Source of the DNA: JADLHS01 sp039806955
GTDB taxonomy: Bacteria; Verrucomicrobiota; Verrucomicrobiia; Limisphaerales; JADLHS01
DNA length: 64,000 nucleotides
Direction of reading: 5' to 3'
Assembly (NCBI GenBank): GCA_039806955.1
Contig: JBDHQI010000021.1
Coordinates: forward strand, 6,006-70,005
Both the position numbers and the translations under genes were made by a program. The number at the start of each line of letters is the position of its first letter. Positions within the stretch are counted from its first letter, which is position 1. The notes beneath the pieces were generated by a model, which searched no databases, was not told the DNA's origin, and was given only the letters and a program-made list of their open reading frames with translations. This document shows, in pieces, positions 43,994-52,333 of the stretch.

Positions 43994-44530
43994 ATGTCGC
44001 GAATTGGAAAATTACCGATTGACCTTCCGGCCAAGGTGAAGATTGAGATTAAAGGACAGAAGGTTTATGTAGAAGGTCCGAAAGGCAAGCTCGACTGGGA
44101 ATTGCCACAGCGTACGAGCCTCAAAGTGGAGAACGGCAAGGTGGTGGTCAGCCGCGCTGGCGACGACTCGCAGGCCAAAGCGCTGCATGGATTGAGCCGC
44201 GCCTTGGTGAACAACATGGTAAAAGGCGTGTCCGAAGGTTTCGTCAAAAAACTTGAAATTCAAGGCGTCGGCTTCAAGGCAGCCGTGGCTGGCAAGGTGG
44301 TTAACCTGAACCTCGGTTTTTCGCATCCAATCAATTACGACATTCCGGATCAGATCAAGGTGACGGTGGAAGAAAACACCAAGTTGACCATCGAAGGGCC
44401 GGATAAGATGTTGGTGGGCAAGGTGGCCTCTGAAATTCGCGCGTATTATCCGCCCGAGCCTTACAAGGGCAAAGGGGTGCGGTATGCCGGCGAGTACGTC
44501 GAACGCAAGGAAGGCAAAACGGTTCAATAA
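43994..44530 (+). CDS. rplF: 50S ribosomal protein L6
   Basis: 178 residues, two repeated alpha/beta domains. MSRIGKLPIDLPAKVKIEIKGQKVYVEGPKGKLDW opens the first; the second ends with IRAYYPPEPYKGKGVRYAGEYVERKEGK, the conserved L6 signature. L6 supports the GTPase-associated region. Confidence 0.97.
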   Translation: MSRIGKLPIDLPAKVKIEIKGQKVYVEGPKGKLDWELPQRTSLKVENGKVVVSRAGDDSQAKALHGLSRALVNNMVKGVSEGFVKKLEIQGVGFKAAVAGKVVNLNLGFSHPINYDIPDQIKVTVEENTKLTIEGPDKMLVGKVASEIRAYYPPEPYKGKGVRYAGEYVERKEGKTVQ

Positions 44531-44571
44531 TAAGATTTAATCGTTACGGCCCCGACCGTGACGCAAACAAC

Positions 44572-44934
44572 ATGCAAACGCAGAAGAAACAAAAATTGCA
44601 GCAGCTACGCCATTGGCGGGTACGGAAAAAAGTGACGGGCACAGCGGAGCGGCCGCGCATGAGTGTGGTTTTTACCGGCACGCATATTTACGTGCAGTTT
44701 ATTGACGATGTCGTCGGAAAAACGCTGGCGGCAACCTCCACCCGCAGCAAGACGTTGCGGGAACAGAAATTGGCGGCCAATGTGGCCAGCGCCAAAACCA
44801 TTGGCAGCGCCGCCGCCCGGGCGGCTTTGGACAAGGGCATCAAGGCGGTGGTGTTTGATCGTGGTAGCTCCAAGTATCACGGCAAGGTGAAGGCGTTGGC
44901 GGATGCCGCGCGGGAAACGGGGCTACAATTCTAA
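44572..44934 (+). CDS. rplR: 50S ribosomal protein L18
   Basis: 120 residues. RVRKKVTGTAERPRMSVVFTGTHIYVQFIDDVVGKTLAATSTRSK and the end VVFDRGSSKYHGKVKALADAARETGLQF are standard. L18 binds 5S rRNA together with L5. Confidence 0.96.
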   Translation: MQTQKKQKLQQLRHWRVRKKVTGTAERPRMSVVFTGTHIYVQFIDDVVGKTLAATSTRSKTLREQKLAANVASAKTIGSAAARAALDKGIKAVVFDRGSSKYHGKVKALADAARETGLQF

Positions 44935-44940
44935 TTTTTT

Positions 44941-45612
44941 ATGGCGAACGACTCCGAGACGGAAATCATTAATAAGGAAGAGGCGGGAAGCGCGCCAGTG
45001 ACTGAGACGCCCGCTCCACGCGGTCGCGGTGGTCATGGTGGCCATGGCGCTCGCGGTGGTCGTGGCGGTCGTGGCCGGCGGACGGAAGCGCCTGAAGCGC
45101 GTTTTGATGGTCAGTCCGGCGAGGAGCTGACCGAGAAGGTCGTGTTTATCAATCGTTCGTCCAAAGTGGTGAAGGGCGGACGCCGCTTCAAATTCAGCGC
45201 GCTGGTGGTGGTGGGGGATAAGAAGGGGCGCGTGGGGTTGGGGTTGGGCAAGGCGACCGAGGTGGCGGACGCGATTCGCCGCGGTGGCGAGGATGCCCGA
45301 CGGCAGATGACGTCGGTGTCGTTGAAGGACACCACCATTCCGCATGAAGTTTATTCTGAGTTCGATGGCGCGCGCGTGTTGTTGCGCCCCGCTTCACCAG
45401 GAACGGGAATTATCGCGGGCAAGACCGTGCGCGCGGTCTTGGAATCGGCCGGCGTGCGCGACGTGTTGAGCAAGTCGCTTGGTTCAAAAAACGCCGCCAA
45501 CGTGGTCAAGGCGACGTTGCACGGTCTGCAGCAATTGCGCTTGCGGCAGGACATTTACAAGCGCCGTGGTTTGGAGATCAAAGCGGCACCCGCAACTCCT
45601 GCGGCCAATTAA
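44941..45612 (+). CDS. rpsE: 30S ribosomal protein S5 with Gly/Arg-rich N-terminal extension
   Basis: 223 residues, about 55 longer than E. coli S5. Residues 20-45 form a Gly/His/Arg-rich stretch (RGRGGHGGHGARGGRGGRGR). The conserved part starts near EELTEKVVFINRSSKVVKGGRRFKFSALVVVGDKKGRVGLGLGKATEVADAIRRG, with the double-stranded-RNA-binding fold and ribosome-ambiguity loop. The extension could bind rRNA or mRNA non-specifically. Confidence 0.96.
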   Translation: MANDSETEIINKEEAGSAPVTETPAPRGRGGHGGHGARGGRGGRGRRTEAPEARFDGQSGEELTEKVVFINRSSKVVKGGRRFKFSALVVVGDKKGRVGLGLGKATEVADAIRRGGEDARRQMTSVSLKDTTIPHEVYSEFDGARVLLRPASPGTGIIAGKTVRAVLESAGVRDVLSKSLGSKNAANVVKATLHGLQQLRLRQDIYKRRGLEIKAAPATPAAN

Positions 45613-45618
45613 TTTCTT

Positions 45619-46092
45619 ATGCGTTTACATAATCTAAAACCGCGTCCAGGCGCCAAACACCGTCGCAAGCGGATTGGCCAAGGTGAGTCCAGCGGCTGGG
45701 GCAAAACGGCGGGGCGCGGCGGCAAAGGTCAGTCCGCGCGCTCGGGTAGTTCCATGCGAATTGGTTTTGAAGGCGGTCAGATGCCGCTGATTCGTCGCAT
45801 CCCGAAACGTGGCTTCAACAACGCGCGCTTTGGAACACGGTATTTGCCGGTCAACGTGAGCGACCTCAATGTTTTTGACGACGGTGTCAAGGTGGACGAA
45901 GCGACGTTGCGCAAAATCGGTCTGGTCAATGGCCGTGGTGACGGCGTCAAGGTGCTGGGAAACGGCGAGCTGACCAAGAAGTTGACGGTGGTGGCGCACG
46001 CGTTCAGTGCTTCGGCCCGCGCGAAAATCGAAGGCAAGGGCGGCAAATATGAACTGTTGGCGCCGGCGAAATCCGCGCTGCCTCAGACTTAA
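45619..46092 (+). CDS. rplO: 50S ribosomal protein L15
   Basis: 157 residues, six bases after rpsE. MRLHNLKPRPGAKHRRKRIGQGESSGWGKTAGRGGKGQSARSG and FEGGQMPLIRRIPKRGFNN are the usual Gly-rich tail. The L30 gene (rpmD), which often sits between rpsE and rplO, is absent. L15 is a late assembly protein close to the peptidyl-transferase centre. Confidence 0.97.
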   Translation: MRLHNLKPRPGAKHRRKRIGQGESSGWGKTAGRGGKGQSARSGSSMRIGFEGGQMPLIRRIPKRGFNNARFGTRYLPVNVSDLNVFDDGVKVDEATLRKIGLVNGRGDGVKVLGNGELTKKLTVVAHAFSASARAKIEGKGGKYELLAPAKSALPQT

Positions 46093-46109
46093 TCGCAGGA
46101 TTTTCAAAC

Positions 46110-47489
46110 ATGCTCGGCAACCTCATTCAGACTTTCACCAACTGTTTCAAGATTCCGGAACTGAAATCCCGGATTTTGTTTACCGTCATGTTGCTGGGGA
46201 TTGCGCGTCTCATCGCTTTCGTGCATGTGCCCGGTCTGAACGTCGAGGCGTTGGGGAAGTATTTTGATTCCCACGCGGGCACGGGCGGGATGTTGGGCAT
46301 GTACAACTTGTTCACCGGTGAAGCCATGAGTCACGGCGCGGTGGGCGCCCTCGGCATCATGCCTTACATCAGCGCGACCATTATTTTGCAATTGCTGACG
46401 GCGGTGATTCCCACGTTGAGCAAGCTGGCGCGCGAGGACGGCGGGCGGGTCAAAATTGTTCAGTACGGACGTTATTTGACCGTTGGATTGTGTCTGGTAC
46501 AAGGCGCAATGATGACGCTGAGTTGGGAAAACCCCCAGACGATTTTCCAGGGCTGGAGCTACGGCGACTTGGTGTTGCATAAGGACTACATCTGGTGGTA
46601 CCGGATCCAAACCGTGATTCTGCTGACTACGGGCACGATGTTGTTGATGTGGTTGGGCGAGCAAATTACCGACCGGGGCATTGGCAACGGAGTCTCCCTG
46701 CTCATCACCATCGGTATTATTGCGGCGTTGCCCGGCGCAGTGGGGCAGGTGAAGGAAATGTTCTGGCCGGGCGAGGGCATTGAGCGCACTCACGGATTGG
46801 TCGAGGCAGTAGCCATGATTGCGATGATGTTTATGGTGGTGGGAGTGACGGTGGCGGTGACGTTGGGACAAAGAAAAATTCCCGTACAGTACGCCCAGCG
46901 CGCCGTGGGGCGTAAAATTTACGCCGGCCAATCTTCCTTCATGCCGCTGCGCGTGAACTACTCGGGCGTCATGCCGGTGATTTTTGCCGCGGCGATTTTG
47001 ATGTTTCCGCAAAAACTGCTCTCCATGATTGGCGCGCGGTTTAATCTCAAATTTTTCAACGATCTGGCTTACATGCTGAATTACGGTTCAATCGGTTATC
47101 TGACGTTATACGGAGCAATGATTTTATTCTTCTCGTATTTCTGGGTGGCGACGCAATTCAATGAAATCCAGATCGCCGACGATTTGAAGAAGAATGGCGG
47201 TTATATTCCAGGTGTGCGGCCGGGGCAGCCGACCAGCGATTTTTTGCATAACACCATGAGTCGAATCACTTTGGCGGGCGCAATTTTCCTGACCTTTATT
47301 GCGATTTTCCCCATTTTATTGGGCGAGTGGATGAAGATTCCACCGGGGGTATCGCACTTTTTCGGCGGCACCAGTTTGTTGATCATAGTGGGCGTCATGC
47401 TGGACACCATGCGGCAGGTCGAAGCGCATTTGTTGATGCGGCACTATGACGGCTTCCTCAAGAAGGGGAAGATGCGCGGACGGTTTTAG
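46110..47489 (+). CDS. secY: Protein translocase subunit SecY
   Basis: 459 residues with ten membrane helices. Family marks: RILFTVMLLGIARLIAFVHVPG, MPYISATIILQLLTAVIPTLSKLAREDGG, GERKIP-like TLGQRKIPVQYAQRAVG, and the C5 loop NEIQIADDLKKNGGYIPGVRPGQPTSDFL. It is the SecYEG channel for export and membrane insertion. Normal place after rplO. Confidence 0.97.
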   Translation: MLGNLIQTFTNCFKIPELKSRILFTVMLLGIARLIAFVHVPGLNVEALGKYFDSHAGTGGMLGMYNLFTGEAMSHGAVGALGIMPYISATIILQLLTAVIPTLSKLAREDGGRVKIVQYGRYLTVGLCLVQGAMMTLSWENPQTIFQGWSYGDLVLHKDYIWWYRIQTVILLTTGTMLLMWLGEQITDRGIGNGVSLLITIGIIAALPGAVGQVKEMFWPGEGIERTHGLVEAVAMIAMMFMVVGVTVAVTLGQRKIPVQYAQRAVGRKIYAGQSSFMPLRVNYSGVMPVIFAAAILMFPQKLLSMIGARFNLKFFNDLAYMLNYGSIGYLTLYGAMILFFSYFWVATQFNEIQIADDLKKNGGYIPGVRPGQPTSDFLHNTMSRITLAGAIFLTFIAIFPILLGEWMKIPPGVSHFFGGTSLLIIVGVMLDTMRQVEAHLLMRHYDGFLKKGKMRGRF

Positions 47490-47566
47490 GCGGGTCGCTT
47501 CGTTCCGGCATGCGGCTGACGCTGTTGGCGTGGCGCGGGGAGCAAAGCGGAAGCGGTCAGGTAATC

Positions 47567-48340
47567 ATGAGCCTCATCAAAAGCGGTCCCGAGCTTGAGC
47601 TGATGCGCGCGGCAGGAATGCTGGCGGCGGAAGTGTTGGATGAGATTACGGCGTTTATTCAACCGGGCGTGACCACGTTGCAAGTGGATGAATTTGCCGG
47701 CGCCACCATGAAGAAGCGCGGCTGCCACAGCGCGTTTCTGGGGTATCGGAAATACCCGCGTCATACCTGCTTGTCGGTGAATGACGAAGTGGTTCACGGC
47801 TTGGCCGGCGAGCGGGTGTTACGCTTTGGCGACATCGTCAGCATAGATTGCGGCGTGCGCCATGAAGGTTATGTGGGGGATACCGCCGCGACGGTGGCGG
47901 TGGGGGGGTGCAGCGCGGCGGCGCAACGGCTGATGGATGTGACGCAACAGGCGTTACACAAAGGTATTGAGCGGGCGGTCGCCGGTAATCGCGTGACGGA
48001 TATTTCGCGGGCGGTGCAGAATTACGTGGAAGGCAATGGGTTTAGTGTCGTGCGGGAATTCGTCGGTCACGGCGTGGGCAAATCGGTTCACGAAGAGCCT
48101 CAAGTGCCTAATTTTGTGGATGCCGGAAGCAACGCGAAATTGAAGGCCGGAATGACGATTGCGATTGAACCGATGGTGAATATGGGCCGGCCCGACGTGA
48201 AAATCCTGAAAGACGGCTGGACAGTTGTGACGCAAGATGGTTCACTCTCTGCCCATTTTGAGCATACGGTGCTCATCACGGCGGGAGCGCCGGAGATTTT
48301 AACATGGGTGCGGACGCCTTCCGGATCGAAGGCCGCGTGA
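47567..48340 (+). CDS. map: Methionine aminopeptidase, type I
   Basis: 257 residues from ATG at 47567. Metal ligands are in SIDCGVRHEGYVGDTAAT (two Asp), VGHGVGKSVHEEP (His), AIEPMVNMG (Glu) and SAHFEHTVLI (Glu). It removes the initiator Met from nascent proteins. The 3' end overlaps the infA start by 37 bp, which is more than the usual few bases and ties translation of the two. Confidence 0.96.
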   Translation: MSLIKSGPELELMRAAGMLAAEVLDEITAFIQPGVTTLQVDEFAGATMKKRGCHSAFLGYRKYPRHTCLSVNDEVVHGLAGERVLRFGDIVSIDCGVRHEGYVGDTAATVAVGGCSAAAQRLMDVTQQALHKGIERAVAGNRVTDISRAVQNYVEGNGFSVVREFVGHGVGKSVHEEPQVPNFVDAGSNAKLKAGMTIAIEPMVNMGRPDVKILKDGWTVVTQDGSLSAHFEHTVLITAGAPEILTWVRTPSGSKAA

Positions 48341-48522
48341 TGGCCGTTCAGCCCAACGGAACATTCCGGGTGGAATTGGCCAACGGACACCGGCTGCTGG
48401 CGTTTGCGCCGCGGCAGATGAAACACGAATTTGCCGGCGTGCAGCCGGGAGACAGGGTAACAATGCAACTGACGCCGTTTGATTTGTCAACCGGTCGGTT
48501 GGTGAAGGAAAAACTGATTTAA
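48304..48522 (+). CDS. infA: Translation initiation factor IF-1
   Basis: 72 residues from ATG at 48304. OB-fold: FRIEGRVMAVQPNGTFRVELANGHRLLAFAPRQMKHEFAGVQPGDRVTMQLTPFDLSTGRLV. The family motif 'GRI-x-R/Y' is GRLVKEKL here and the usual ISGK before M(R/K) is FAPRQMKHEF, so it is a divergent IF-1. An alternative ATG at 48340 (MAVQPNG) would avoid the overlap with map but cut the first strand. IF-1 binds the A site during initiation. Confidence 0.9.
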   Translation: MGADAFRIEGRVMAVQPNGTFRVELANGHRLLAFAPRQMKHEFAGVQPGDRVTMQLTPFDLSTGRLVKEKLI

Positions 48523-48523
48523 C

Positions 48524-48637
48524 ATGAAAGTTCGAGCCTCGGTAAAGAAGCTGTGCGAGCGCTGTAAAATGGTGCGTCGCCGTGGCGTTCTGCGCGTCAT
48601 TTGCACAAACAAGCGTCATAAACAACGTCAAGGATAA
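48524..48637 (+). CDS. rpmJ: 50S ribosomal protein L36
   Basis: 37 residues (MKVRASVKKLCERCKMVRRR onward, ending KRHKQRQG). The zinc ribbon C11, C14, C27 and H32 is complete, so this is the zinc-binding form. Start is one base after the infA stop. L36 helps 23S rRNA fold near the L7/L12 base. Confidence 0.96.
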   Translation: MKVRASVKKLCERCKMVRRRGVLRVICTNKRHKQRQG

Positions 48638-48643
48638 TCAAGT

Positions 48644-49039
48644 ATGGCCCGCATTATTGGAGTGGAGATTCCGCCGAACAAGCGCATTGATATCGCGCTG
48701 CGCTACATCTATGGCATCGGCCCGGTCAACGCGCTGGAAATTCTCGAACGCGCGAACATTGACCCGGCCGTTCGCGCCAAGGATTTGACCGAGACGCAAC
48801 TGTCCCAGATTGTCCGGGCGATTCAAGATGGCAAGTATGTCATCGAGGGCGATCTGCGCCGCGAACTCGGTTTGAACCTCCGCCGGTTGCAGGCGATCAA
48901 ATGCTATCGCGGCATCCGCCATTTGCGCAGTCTGCCCGTCCGCGGTCAACGGACGCAAACCAATGCCCGCACCCGCAAAGGGCCACGCAAGACGGTCGGA
49001 GTGCAACGCAACCCGAACGCCAAGACCGGAATTCACTAA
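48644..49039 (+). CDS. rpsM: 30S ribosomal protein S13
   Basis: 131 residues. ARIIGVEIPPNKRIDIALRYIYGIGPVNALEIL, then RRELGLNLRRLQAIKCYRGIRHLRSLPVRGQRTQTNARTRKGPRKTVG. S13 makes the head-side inter-subunit bridge and P-site contact. Slightly longer C-terminal tail than in E. coli. Confidence 0.97.
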   Translation: MARIIGVEIPPNKRIDIALRYIYGIGPVNALEILERANIDPAVRAKDLTETQLSQIVRAIQDGKYVIEGDLRRELGLNLRRLQAIKCYRGIRHLRSLPVRGQRTQTNARTRKGPRKTVGVQRNPNAKTGIH

Positions 49040-49051
49040 AATTTGATTTTT

Positions 49052-49630
49052 ATGGCTGACGAGACGAAGAAAAAAACCGCTCCGACCCAGGAAGCCAGCG
49101 CGGAAGCCGGGACGGAAAAGGTGACGGCGACTGCCGAACCAAAGGCGAAGAAGGCTGCGGCGCCCGCAGCGGAATCCAAACCCGAGGTCGTTGCGCCAGT
49201 CGCGGCGGCGGCGCCCACGGCGGCGGAACTACTGGGCGAAGACGCGAGTGCCAAGAAGATCATCAAGGCGAAGCACGCCAAAAATGTTTCGGCTGGAATT
49301 GCCAATATTCTCGCGACGTTCAATAACACGCAGGTTTCAATCACTGACATGCACGGCAATCTGATTGGCTGGTCGGCCGCCGGGCGGGTGGGATTCAAAG
49401 GTTCCCGAAAGAGCACCGCCTACGCCGCGCAGATGGTGGCGCAGGACGCCGCGCGTCAGGCCATGGCGCATGGCATGAAGGAAGTGGAAGTGCGGGTCAA
49501 AGGGCCCGGCTCGGGGCGTGAATCAGCCATCCGCGCCCTGCAGGCGATCGGTTTGGACATCAGCTCGATCAAGGACGTGACGCCCGTGCCGCACAACGGC
49601 TGTCGCCCGCGCAAGAAACGTCGCGTCTAA
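49052..49630 (+). CDS. rpsK: 30S ribosomal protein S11 with long N-terminal extension
   Basis: 192 residues from ATG at 49052, against about 129 in E. coli. The first 70 or so are Ala/Lys/Glu/Pro-rich and low in complexity (TKKKTAPTQEASAEAGTEK...), then the conserved S11 begins at AKNVSAGIANILATFNNTQVSITDMHGNLIGWSAAG and ends with the C-terminal VTPVPHNGCRPRKKRRV. S11 lies at the platform near the mRNA exit; the extension would be at the surface and probably disordered. Confidence 0.96.
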   Translation: MADETKKKTAPTQEASAEAGTEKVTATAEPKAKKAAAPAAESKPEVVAPVAAAAPTAAELLGEDASAKKIIKAKHAKNVSAGIANILATFNNTQVSITDMHGNLIGWSAAGRVGFKGSRKSTAYAAQMVAQDAARQAMAHGMKEVEVRVKGPGSGRESAIRALQAIGLDISSIKDVTPVPHNGCRPRKKRRV

Positions 49631-49661
49631 ATCGGAATTAAATTTGAACTAATCATTTGCT

Positions 49662-50270
49662 ATGGCTCGTTACAAAGGTCCTCGTGTTCGCATCAGCCGC
49701 CGCTTCGGTATTCCGATGTTTGGCCCGACGAAATATCTCGAACGGCGCAATTATCCGCCCGGCGTGCATGGTCCGAAGTCCCGCCGTAAACTGACCGACT
49801 ACGGTCTGGGGTTGGTAGAGAAGCAGAAACTGCGTTACTACTACGGTTTGTTGGAACGTCAATTCCGCGGAGTTTATCAGAAAGCGCTGCGGCGTCGCGG
49901 CGTGACGGGCGAGCACATGCTGCAAATTTTGGAAACCCGCCTGGACAATGTCGTTTACCATCTGGGGTTCGGCACAACTCGCGCCGCCGCGCGGCAGATG
50001 GTGGCGCACGGTCACGTTGCGGTGAACGGACGCAAGGTCAACATTCCTTCCTACGCCCTCAAGGTGAATGACGTGATCACGGTCAAAGACACCACGGTCT
50101 CCCATCAAATGGCGACGCGGGCGATGGAATTGTCCACCAGCCGCGCCGTGCCGGATTGGCTGGTCCTGAACAAGGACGAGTTCAAAGGCGTGGTGATGCG
50201 CGTGCCGACGCGTGAGGAAATCAACCCCATCGCCAACGAACAAGCGGTGGTCGAATTTTATTCCCGCTAA
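49662..50270 (+). CDS. rpsD: 30S ribosomal protein S4
   Basis: 202 residues. ARYKGPRVRISRRFGIPMFGPTKYLERRNYPPGVHG and the S4 RNA-binding domain RLDNVVYHLGFGTTRAAARQMVAHGHVAVNGRKVNIPSY are complete; the N-terminal zinc cysteines of some S4 proteins are absent. It is a primary 16S rRNA binder. A hairpin with a short T-run follows. Confidence 0.97.
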   Translation: MARYKGPRVRISRRFGIPMFGPTKYLERRNYPPGVHGPKSRRKLTDYGLGLVEKQKLRYYYGLLERQFRGVYQKALRRRGVTGEHMLQILETRLDNVVYHLGFGTTRAAARQMVAHGHVAVNGRKVNIPSYALKVNDVITVKDTTVSHQMATRAMELSTSRAVPDWLVLNKDEFKGVVMRVPTREEINPIANEQAVVEFYSR

Positions 50271-50280
50271 ACAACAACTC

Positions 50281-50302
50281 GTTCCGCCACCGCGGAACTT
50301 TT
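50281..50302 (+). terminator. Hairpin between rpsD and rpoA
   Basis: GTTCCGC (50281-50287), loop CACC, GCGGAAC (50292-50298), then TTTT. It sits ten bases after the rpsD stop in the 109-bp gap before rpoA. It could be a weak terminator or processing site that sets rpoA and rplQ expression apart from the rest. An AT-rich ACAATTATAC follows at 50308-50317 and might serve as a -10 box. Confidence 0.45.
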
Positions 50303-50379
50303 GCAATACAATTATACGGACGCGGTCGTCGGCGGGAATAACGGCGGCAGCGTCAGCTTAAAATTGTTGAAAGGAAATC

Positions 50380-51393
50380 ATGCCAGTACGTCTCGGTCGT
50401 TTTGAAATGCCCAAGCGTTTGACCAAGGATGAGTCAAGCGCGACGGAGGTTTATGCCAAATTTGTCGCCGAACCGTTTGAAACCGGTTACGGCCACACCA
50501 TCGGCAACTCGTTGCGGCGCGTGCTGCTCAGTTCGCTGGAGGGCGCGGCCATCACCGCCATCAAGGTTGATGGGGCCATGCACGAGTTCGCCACCATTGA
50601 AGGAGTGGTGGAGGACGTCACGGAAATCGTGTTGAACCTCAAAAAACTCAAGTTCAAGGCGCATACGCGCGAAGAGCAGGTGTTGCTGCTTTCGGTGAAC
50701 AAGGAGGGAACGGTGACCGCCGGAGACATTCAGCTCAACCAAAACATTGAGCTGGTCAATCCGGATGAAGTGCTTTGCACGCTCGACAAAAAGAAAAAAT
50801 TCGAGCTGGAACTGACCGTCAAAGTGGGACGCGGCTTTTTGACCGGTGACGAAAATAAGAAGGCCGGCCAGGCAATCGGCGTCATTGCGATTGATTCGTT
50901 GTTCTCGCCTGTGACCCGCGTGCGTTATGCCGTCGAGGCCGCGCGCGTCGGCAACCGGACCGACTACGATCGGCTGGTGCTTGAGATTTGGACCGATGGT
51001 CGGATTACGCCGGACGACGCTTTGACGCAGGCTTCCGCCATCCTGGCGCATCATCTGGACGTGTTCGTTGGTTACGACAAGAACGCCGTGGAATTCGAAG
51101 AAACGGTGGACAAGCAGGACGATGAGAAATTGAAGCTCAAGAAGCTGCTCAACATGAGCGTGAACGAGATTGAATTGAGCGTGCGCGCCGCCAACTGTTT
51201 GAACAACGCGAACATCACCACCGTGGGCCAGTTGGCCATGAAGAGCGAATCCGAAATGCTGAAGTACCGCAATTTCGGCAAGAAGTCGCTGAACGAAATC
51301 AAAGACAAGCTGGTCGGATTGGGATTGTCGTTGGGCATGACTTTTGAACCCGGGCTGATTGACGGAGCGAAAGAAGAATCCAAAGCGTTGTAA
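50380..51393 (+). CDS. rpoA: RNA polymerase alpha subunit
   Basis: 337 residues. N-terminal dimerisation domain with PFETGYGHTIGNSLRRVLLSSLEGAAITAIKVDGAMHEFATIEGVVEDVTEIVLNLK. C-terminal DNA-binding domain with LLNMSVNEIELSVRAANCLNNANITTVGQLAMKSESEMLKYRNFGKKSLNEIKDKLVGLGLSLG. Both domains and the linker have normal length. Assembles the polymerase and contacts UP elements and activators. Confidence 0.98.
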   Translation: MPVRLGRFEMPKRLTKDESSATEVYAKFVAEPFETGYGHTIGNSLRRVLLSSLEGAAITAIKVDGAMHEFATIEGVVEDVTEIVLNLKKLKFKAHTREEQVLLLSVNKEGTVTAGDIQLNQNIELVNPDEVLCTLDKKKKFELELTVKVGRGFLTGDENKKAGQAIGVIAIDSLFSPVTRVRYAVEAARVGNRTDYDRLVLEIWTDGRITPDDALTQASAILAHHLDVFVGYDKNAVEFEETVDKQDDEKLKLKKLLNMSVNEIELSVRAANCLNNANITTVGQLAMKSESEMLKYRNFGKKSLNEIKDKLVGLGLSLGMTFEPGLIDGAKEESKAL

Positions 51394-51398
51394 ATTTT

Positions 51399-51872
51399 AT
51401 GCGACACCTGAAAAGAACCGCCAAGCTGGGCCGCCAGTTCGAGCATCGCAATGCGATGCTGGCGAACATGGTTTGCAGTTTGATCAAGCACAAGCGCATC
51501 ACCACCACGCTGGCCAAGGCCAAGGCCGCCCGCCCCATGGCGGAAAAAATGGTGACGCTGGGCAAGCAGGGCACGCTTCAGGCCCGTCGGTTGGCCGCCG
51601 CCCGTTTGCACACTCGCGGTCCGTCCGCTCCGTTGAGCAAGGCTGAGAAAAAGAAGTGGCGCGCCAATGAAGACGTGCTGCGCATCTTGTTCGAGGACAT
51701 CGCGCCCGCTTTCAAAGGTCGCACGGGAGGCTATACCCGGATCATTAAATTGGAACAGCGACCCGGGGACGCCGCGTCCAAAGCCATTCTGGAGTGGGTG
51801 GATGAATTGATTTCCGCCGCGCCGGCAGCGACAAAAGAGGCGGATAAAAAGGAAGCCGCTGCTGCCAAGTAA
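51399..51872 (+). CDS. rplQ: 50S ribosomal protein L17 with C-terminal extension
   Basis: 157 residues. MRHLKRTAKLGRQFEHRNAMLANMVCSLIKHKRITTTLAKAKAARPMAEKMVTLGK is the L17 core, ending at GGYTRIIKLEQRPGDAASKAILEWVDE. About 25 extra residues follow, Ala/Lys/Glu-rich (PAATKEADKKEAAAAK). Last gene of the superoperon, six bases after rpoA. Confidence 0.96.
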   Translation: MRHLKRTAKLGRQFEHRNAMLANMVCSLIKHKRITTTLAKAKAARPMAEKMVTLGKQGTLQARRLAAARLHTRGPSAPLSKAEKKKWRANEDVLRILFEDIAPAFKGRTGGYTRIIKLEQRPGDAASKAILEWVDELISAAPAATKEADKKEAAAAK

Positions 51873-51894
51873 ACCATCAAGAATCTTTCTTTCC

Positions 51895-51920
51895 AGCCCG
51901 CTTAATCAGCGGGCTTTTTT
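51895..51920 (+). terminator. Intrinsic terminator of the ribosomal protein operon
   Basis: AGCCCGC (51895-51901), loop TTAATCA, GCGGGCT (51909-51915) and a run of T's to 51920, beginning 23 bases after the rplQ stop. Strong classic terminator. Confidence 0.9.
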
Positions 51921-51986
51921 ATTGACGCAGGGTTGTCGTGCAACTGCTTCGCCCCCGGTCGGATCCGGCTTTGGTCCCCCGGAATT

Positions 51987-52262
51987 TTACGCATCTAGTT
52001 TGGCTTCGGGAAAGCGTTCAAGAATGCGGCGGCGCACCAGGGCTTCATGGTCCGGTTGTAATCGGCGACGCGTGATCAGGCGCTGCACGGCGTCCAGAAG
52101 CAGCAACCAATCTTCAAGCGGCGGCGCGTCCACCGATTGCCACTGGTCGAATCGCTTCGCGCGTTGTGAGAAGCGCCATTCGCCGCCCACGCGCTGGGCG
52201 GTGACTTGCAGTTTCTCGCCCGTTTCGGTGGTGCGTTTCCAACTGATTTCAGCCTTGGGCAT
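51987..52262 (-). CDS. Conserved small protein, unknown
   Basis: 91 residues from ATG at 52262. Two parts: an N-terminal beta-rich piece (EISWKRTTETGEKLQVTAQRVGGEWRFSQRAKRFDQW) and a helical C-terminus (PLEDWLLLLDAVQRLITRRRLQPDHEALVRRRILERFPEA). No cysteines, no signal. I recognise no function; the layout and codon use suggest a real gene. It lies between the ribosomal operon terminator and ispF, both convergent or same strand. Confidence 0.72.
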   Translation of the reverse strand: MPKAEISWKRTTETGEKLQVTAQRVGGEWRFSQRAKRFDQWQSVDAPPLEDWLLLLDAVQRLITRRRLQPDHEALVRRRILERFPEAKLDA

Positions 52263-52333
52263 GAGTCAGGTTTTTTAGTCTATCGCGCTGGCGCTTGAAT
52301 TTTTAGCGACCGGGCCCGGACCAGTTTGATTTT

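Noticed and set aside
46104..47012. Long minus-strand frame opposite secY (302 codons)
   Set aside because: It mirrors secY codon by codon; His/Gln/Arg-rich composition is typical of antisense shadow frames in GC-rich DNA.
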